From positions 1 to 33,805 of the forward strand of contig JAOPYM010000511.1 in NCBI GenBank assembly GCA_025964615.1: a stretch of DNA of 33,805 nt, given 5' to 3'. Position 1 is the stretch's first letter. The number at the start of each line of letters is the position of its first letter. This stretch comes from Actinomycetes bacterium (lineage in GTDB: Bacteria > Actinomycetota > Actinomycetes > Streptosporangiales > Streptosporangiaceae). The notes beneath the pieces were generated by a model, which searched no databases, was not told the DNA's origin, and was given only the letters and a program-made list of their open reading frames with translations. This document shows, piece after piece, positions 32,365 through 33,805 of this stretch. The position numbers were made by a program, and so were the translations under genes.

Positions 32365-32422
32365 CTCGTGGCGTTTACCGCACCGTTCGCCTCCACGGTG
32401 CGGGAAACGCCACGACTCAACG
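32359..32422. repeat. Dispersed 64-bp palindrome, copy 6
   Basis: Left arm 32359-32384, spacer 32385-32396 (GTTCGCCTCCAC), right arm 32397-32422. Left-arm changes include CATTGA for CGTTGA and TTTACCGC for TTTCCCGC, unmatched on the right, so this copy is more decayed. The CATTGA change keeps the TGA that ends the MFS fusion gene (32362-32364). Confidence 0.93.
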
Positions 32423-32455
32423 AGAGCGACTCAACGAGAGCGACTCAACGAGAGC
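32414..32455. repeat. 14-bp unit repeated three times at the edge of copy 6
   Basis: GACTCAACGAGAGC occurs perfectly at 32414-32427, 32428-32441 and 32442-32455. The first unit includes the last nine bases of the palindrome's right arm, so the array grew from the element's edge. Confidence 0.92.
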
Positions 32456-32503
32456 GACGGGACTCACATGGCGGATTCGCCGTGGCAGGGTAACCTGTCA
32501 CTG

Positions 32504-32520
32504 ACTGAATCTCATTCGGT
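32504..32520. promoter_or_regulatory. Candidate operator upstream of the thiolase gene
   Basis: ACTGAATCTCATTCGGT is near-palindromic (GAAT-CTC-ATTC core). It lies eight bases after a possible -10 box TAACCT (32491-32496), so just past the expected transcription start, a usual place for a repressor. A TetR-type lipid regulator would fit a thiolase gene; this is inference. Confidence 0.4.
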
Positions 32521-32559
32521 TTCGGGACGGAACCCCTACCCCAAACACTTGGAGGCGTC

Positions 32560-33708
32560 GTGGCCGAGGCGTACATCGTCGGCGCGGTCCGTACCCCTGT
32601 AGGCACCAAGAAGGGTGCCCTCAAGGACGTCCACTCAGCCGACCTCGCGGCTCACGTGCTCAAGGAGCTCATGAACCGCACCGGAGTCGACCCGTCGGCG
32701 GTCGAAGACGTGATCATGGGTTGCGTTATGCAGGCCGGCGCGCAGGCCCTGGATGTCGGCCGCACCGCATGGCTGTCGGCGGGCCTGCCGGAGAGCGTGC
32801 CCGGCGTCACCATCGACCGGCAGTGCGGCTCGTCGCAGCAGTCGATCCACTTCGCCGCCCAGGGGATCATGTCCGGCACCCAGGACCTGGTCGTCGCGGC
32901 CGGCGTCGAGAACATGGCAATGGTGCCGATGGGCGCCTCGGTGCCCTACGGCCCAGATGGCGCTCCGGCGGGCCTGCCGTGGGGCGAGGGCTGGGCCGAG
33001 CGGTACGGCAAGCAGGAGATCTCGCAGTTCCGCGGCGCGGAGCTGATGTGCGAGAAGTGGGGCCTGACCCGCGCCGAGCTCGAGGTGTTCGCGCTGGAGA
33101 GCAACCTGCGGGCCGGCAAGGCCATCGAGGCCGGTTACTTCGACCGGGAGATCGCGCCGCTGGCCGGGCTGTCCCGCGACGAGTGCGCCCGCCCGGACAC
33201 GACCCTGGAGAAGATGGCCGCGCTCAAGACCCTGCGCGACGGCGGCCAGATCACCGCCGCCGTCTCCTCGCAGATCGCGGTGGGCGCGTCCGCGCTGCTC
33301 ATCGCCTCCGAGGAGGCCGTGCGCACCCACAACCTCACCCCGAGGGCGCGCATCCACACCCTGGCGCTGGCCGGCTCCGACCCGGTCTACATGCTCACGG
33401 GCCCGATCCCGGCGACCGAGAAGGCCCTCAACAAGAGCGGCCTGAAGATCGACGACATCGACGTCACCGAGATCAACGAGGCCTTCGCGCCGGTCGTCCT
33501 GGCCTGGCTGAAGGACCTGGGCGCCGACCCGGCCAAGACCAACCCGAACGGTGGGGCGATCGCGCTCGGCCACCCGCTCGGCGCCACCGGCGGCATCCTG
33601 ATGACCAAGCTCCTGCACGAACTGGAGCGCACCGGCGGTCGTTACGGCCTGCAGACGATGTGCGAGGGCGGCGGCCAGGCCAACGCCACCATCATCGAGC
33701 GCGTCTGA
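32560..33708 (+). CDS. Acetyl-CoA C-acyltransferase (thiolase)
   Basis: 382 residues. It has the thiolase nucleophile Cys89 in TIDRQCGSSQQS, the catalytic His in GGAIALGHPLGATGG, and the second Cys in MCEGGGQANATI. NEAFAPVVLAW is the thiolase NEAF motif. It performs thiolytic cleavage or Claisen condensation of acyl-CoA, in beta-oxidation or ketone synthesis. The sequence start MAEAYIVGAVRTPVG resembles FadA6-like thiolases; chain-length preference cannot be told. GTG 32560 has GGAGG upstream. It is alone in its transcription unit, with a terminator and repeat copy 7 downstream and a possible operator upstream. Confidence 0.95.
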   Translation: MAEAYIVGAVRTPVGTKKGALKDVHSADLAAHVLKELMNRTGVDPSAVEDVIMGCVMQAGAQALDVGRTAWLSAGLPESVPGVTIDRQCGSSQQSIHFAAQGIMSGTQDLVVAAGVENMAMVPMGASVPYGPDGAPAGLPWGEGWAERYGKQEISQFRGAELMCEKWGLTRAELEVFALESNLRAGKAIEAGYFDREIAPLAGLSRDECARPDTTLEKMAALKTLRDGGQITAAVSSQIAVGASALLIASEEAVRTHNLTPRARIHTLALAGSDPVYMLTGPIPATEKALNKSGLKIDDIDVTEINEAFAPVVLAWLKDLGADPAKTNPNGGAIALGHPLGATGGILMTKLLHELERTGGRYGLQTMCEGGGQANATIIERV

Positions 33709-33724
33709 CCTGATTCAGCGGGCG

Positions 33725-33753
33725 GGGCGGGGGCATGATCGCCCCCGCCCTTT
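33725..33753 (+). terminator. Intrinsic terminator of the thiolase gene
   Basis: GGGCGGGGGC (33725-33734) pairs with GCCCCCGCCC (33741-33750) around ATGATC, followed by TTT. It begins 16 bases after the stop. Copy 7 of the dispersed palindrome starts one base beyond the TTT. Confidence 0.85.
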
Positions 33754-33754
33754 C

Positions 33755-33805
33755 CGTTGACTCGTGGCGTTTCCCGCACCGGAGACGCTCCGGGTGCGGG
33801 AAACG
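33755..33805. repeat. Dispersed 64-bp palindrome, copy 7 (right end cut by window)
   Basis: Left arm 33755-33780 matches the family consensus. Spacer 33781-33792 (GGAGACGCTCCG) again has 12 nt and can form its own small stem. The right arm begins GGTGCGGGAAACG and runs out of the window. It follows directly on a good terminator. Confidence 0.93.

Overview
The window is high-GC actinomycete DNA: frequent GTG/TTG starts, many apparently leaderless genes with a TANNNT box about 6-7 nt before the start codon, and gene content typical of actinobacterial core chromosome. From the look of the proteins and recall of gene order I favour a member of the Streptosporangiales (Nonomuraea, Streptosporangium and relatives). 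That placement is inference. No rRNA, tRNA, CRISPR array, transposase or phage gene was seen, and no gene-free stretch exceeds 300 bases.

Layout. 1-1290: an MNT-type nucleotidyltransferase with a winged-helix N-terminus and a HEPN protein, bracketed by two copies of a palindromic repeat. 1283-8511 (minus): HelR-like RNA polymerase recycling ATPase, XPB-type helicase, two paralogous proline/glycine-rich DUF4190 membrane proteins, and a large helicase-associated protein ending in a WYL-like domain. 8556-9742: a divergent TetR regulator and a GNAT-like protein. 9927-14844 (plus): HAD phosphatase, cold-shock protein with C-terminal extension, DUF3027 zinc-ribbon protein, and a 985-residue sacsin-type GHKL ATPase. 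14877-16999: DUF2530 membrane protein, divergent MarR regulator and an MFS exporter. 17053-21090: RNA 2',3'-cyclic phosphodiesterase ThpR, a 27-residue membrane peptide, a large unknown membrane protein and a DUF2079 membrane protein. 21116-25837: serC, a small membrane protein, citA and, divergently, pdxH with a coupled MFS exporter. 25866-30279: IdeR/DtxR-type iron regulator, a PAS-GAF-PP2C-HATPase phosphatase, a methyltransferase and two small membrane proteins. 30358-33708: a DHA2-type MFS protein fused to a MarR-like winged helix, and a thiolase.

Most of this is housekeeping chromosome. XPB with its helicase-associated partner, cspB, DUF2530-marR, DUF3027, serC and citA recall, from memory, the Rv0861c-Rv0889c region of Mycobacterium tuberculosis.

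The striking non-coding signal is a family of seven dispersed 64-bp palindromes. Each has two 26-nt arms around the core GTGGCGTTTCCCGCACC and, in every copy, a spacer of exactly 12 nt whose sequence varies freely. The copies lie at gene junctions, and three genes (helR, the 86-residue membrane protein and the DHA2-MarR fusion) use a TGA inside the element as their stop codon. I do not recognise this element from the literature.
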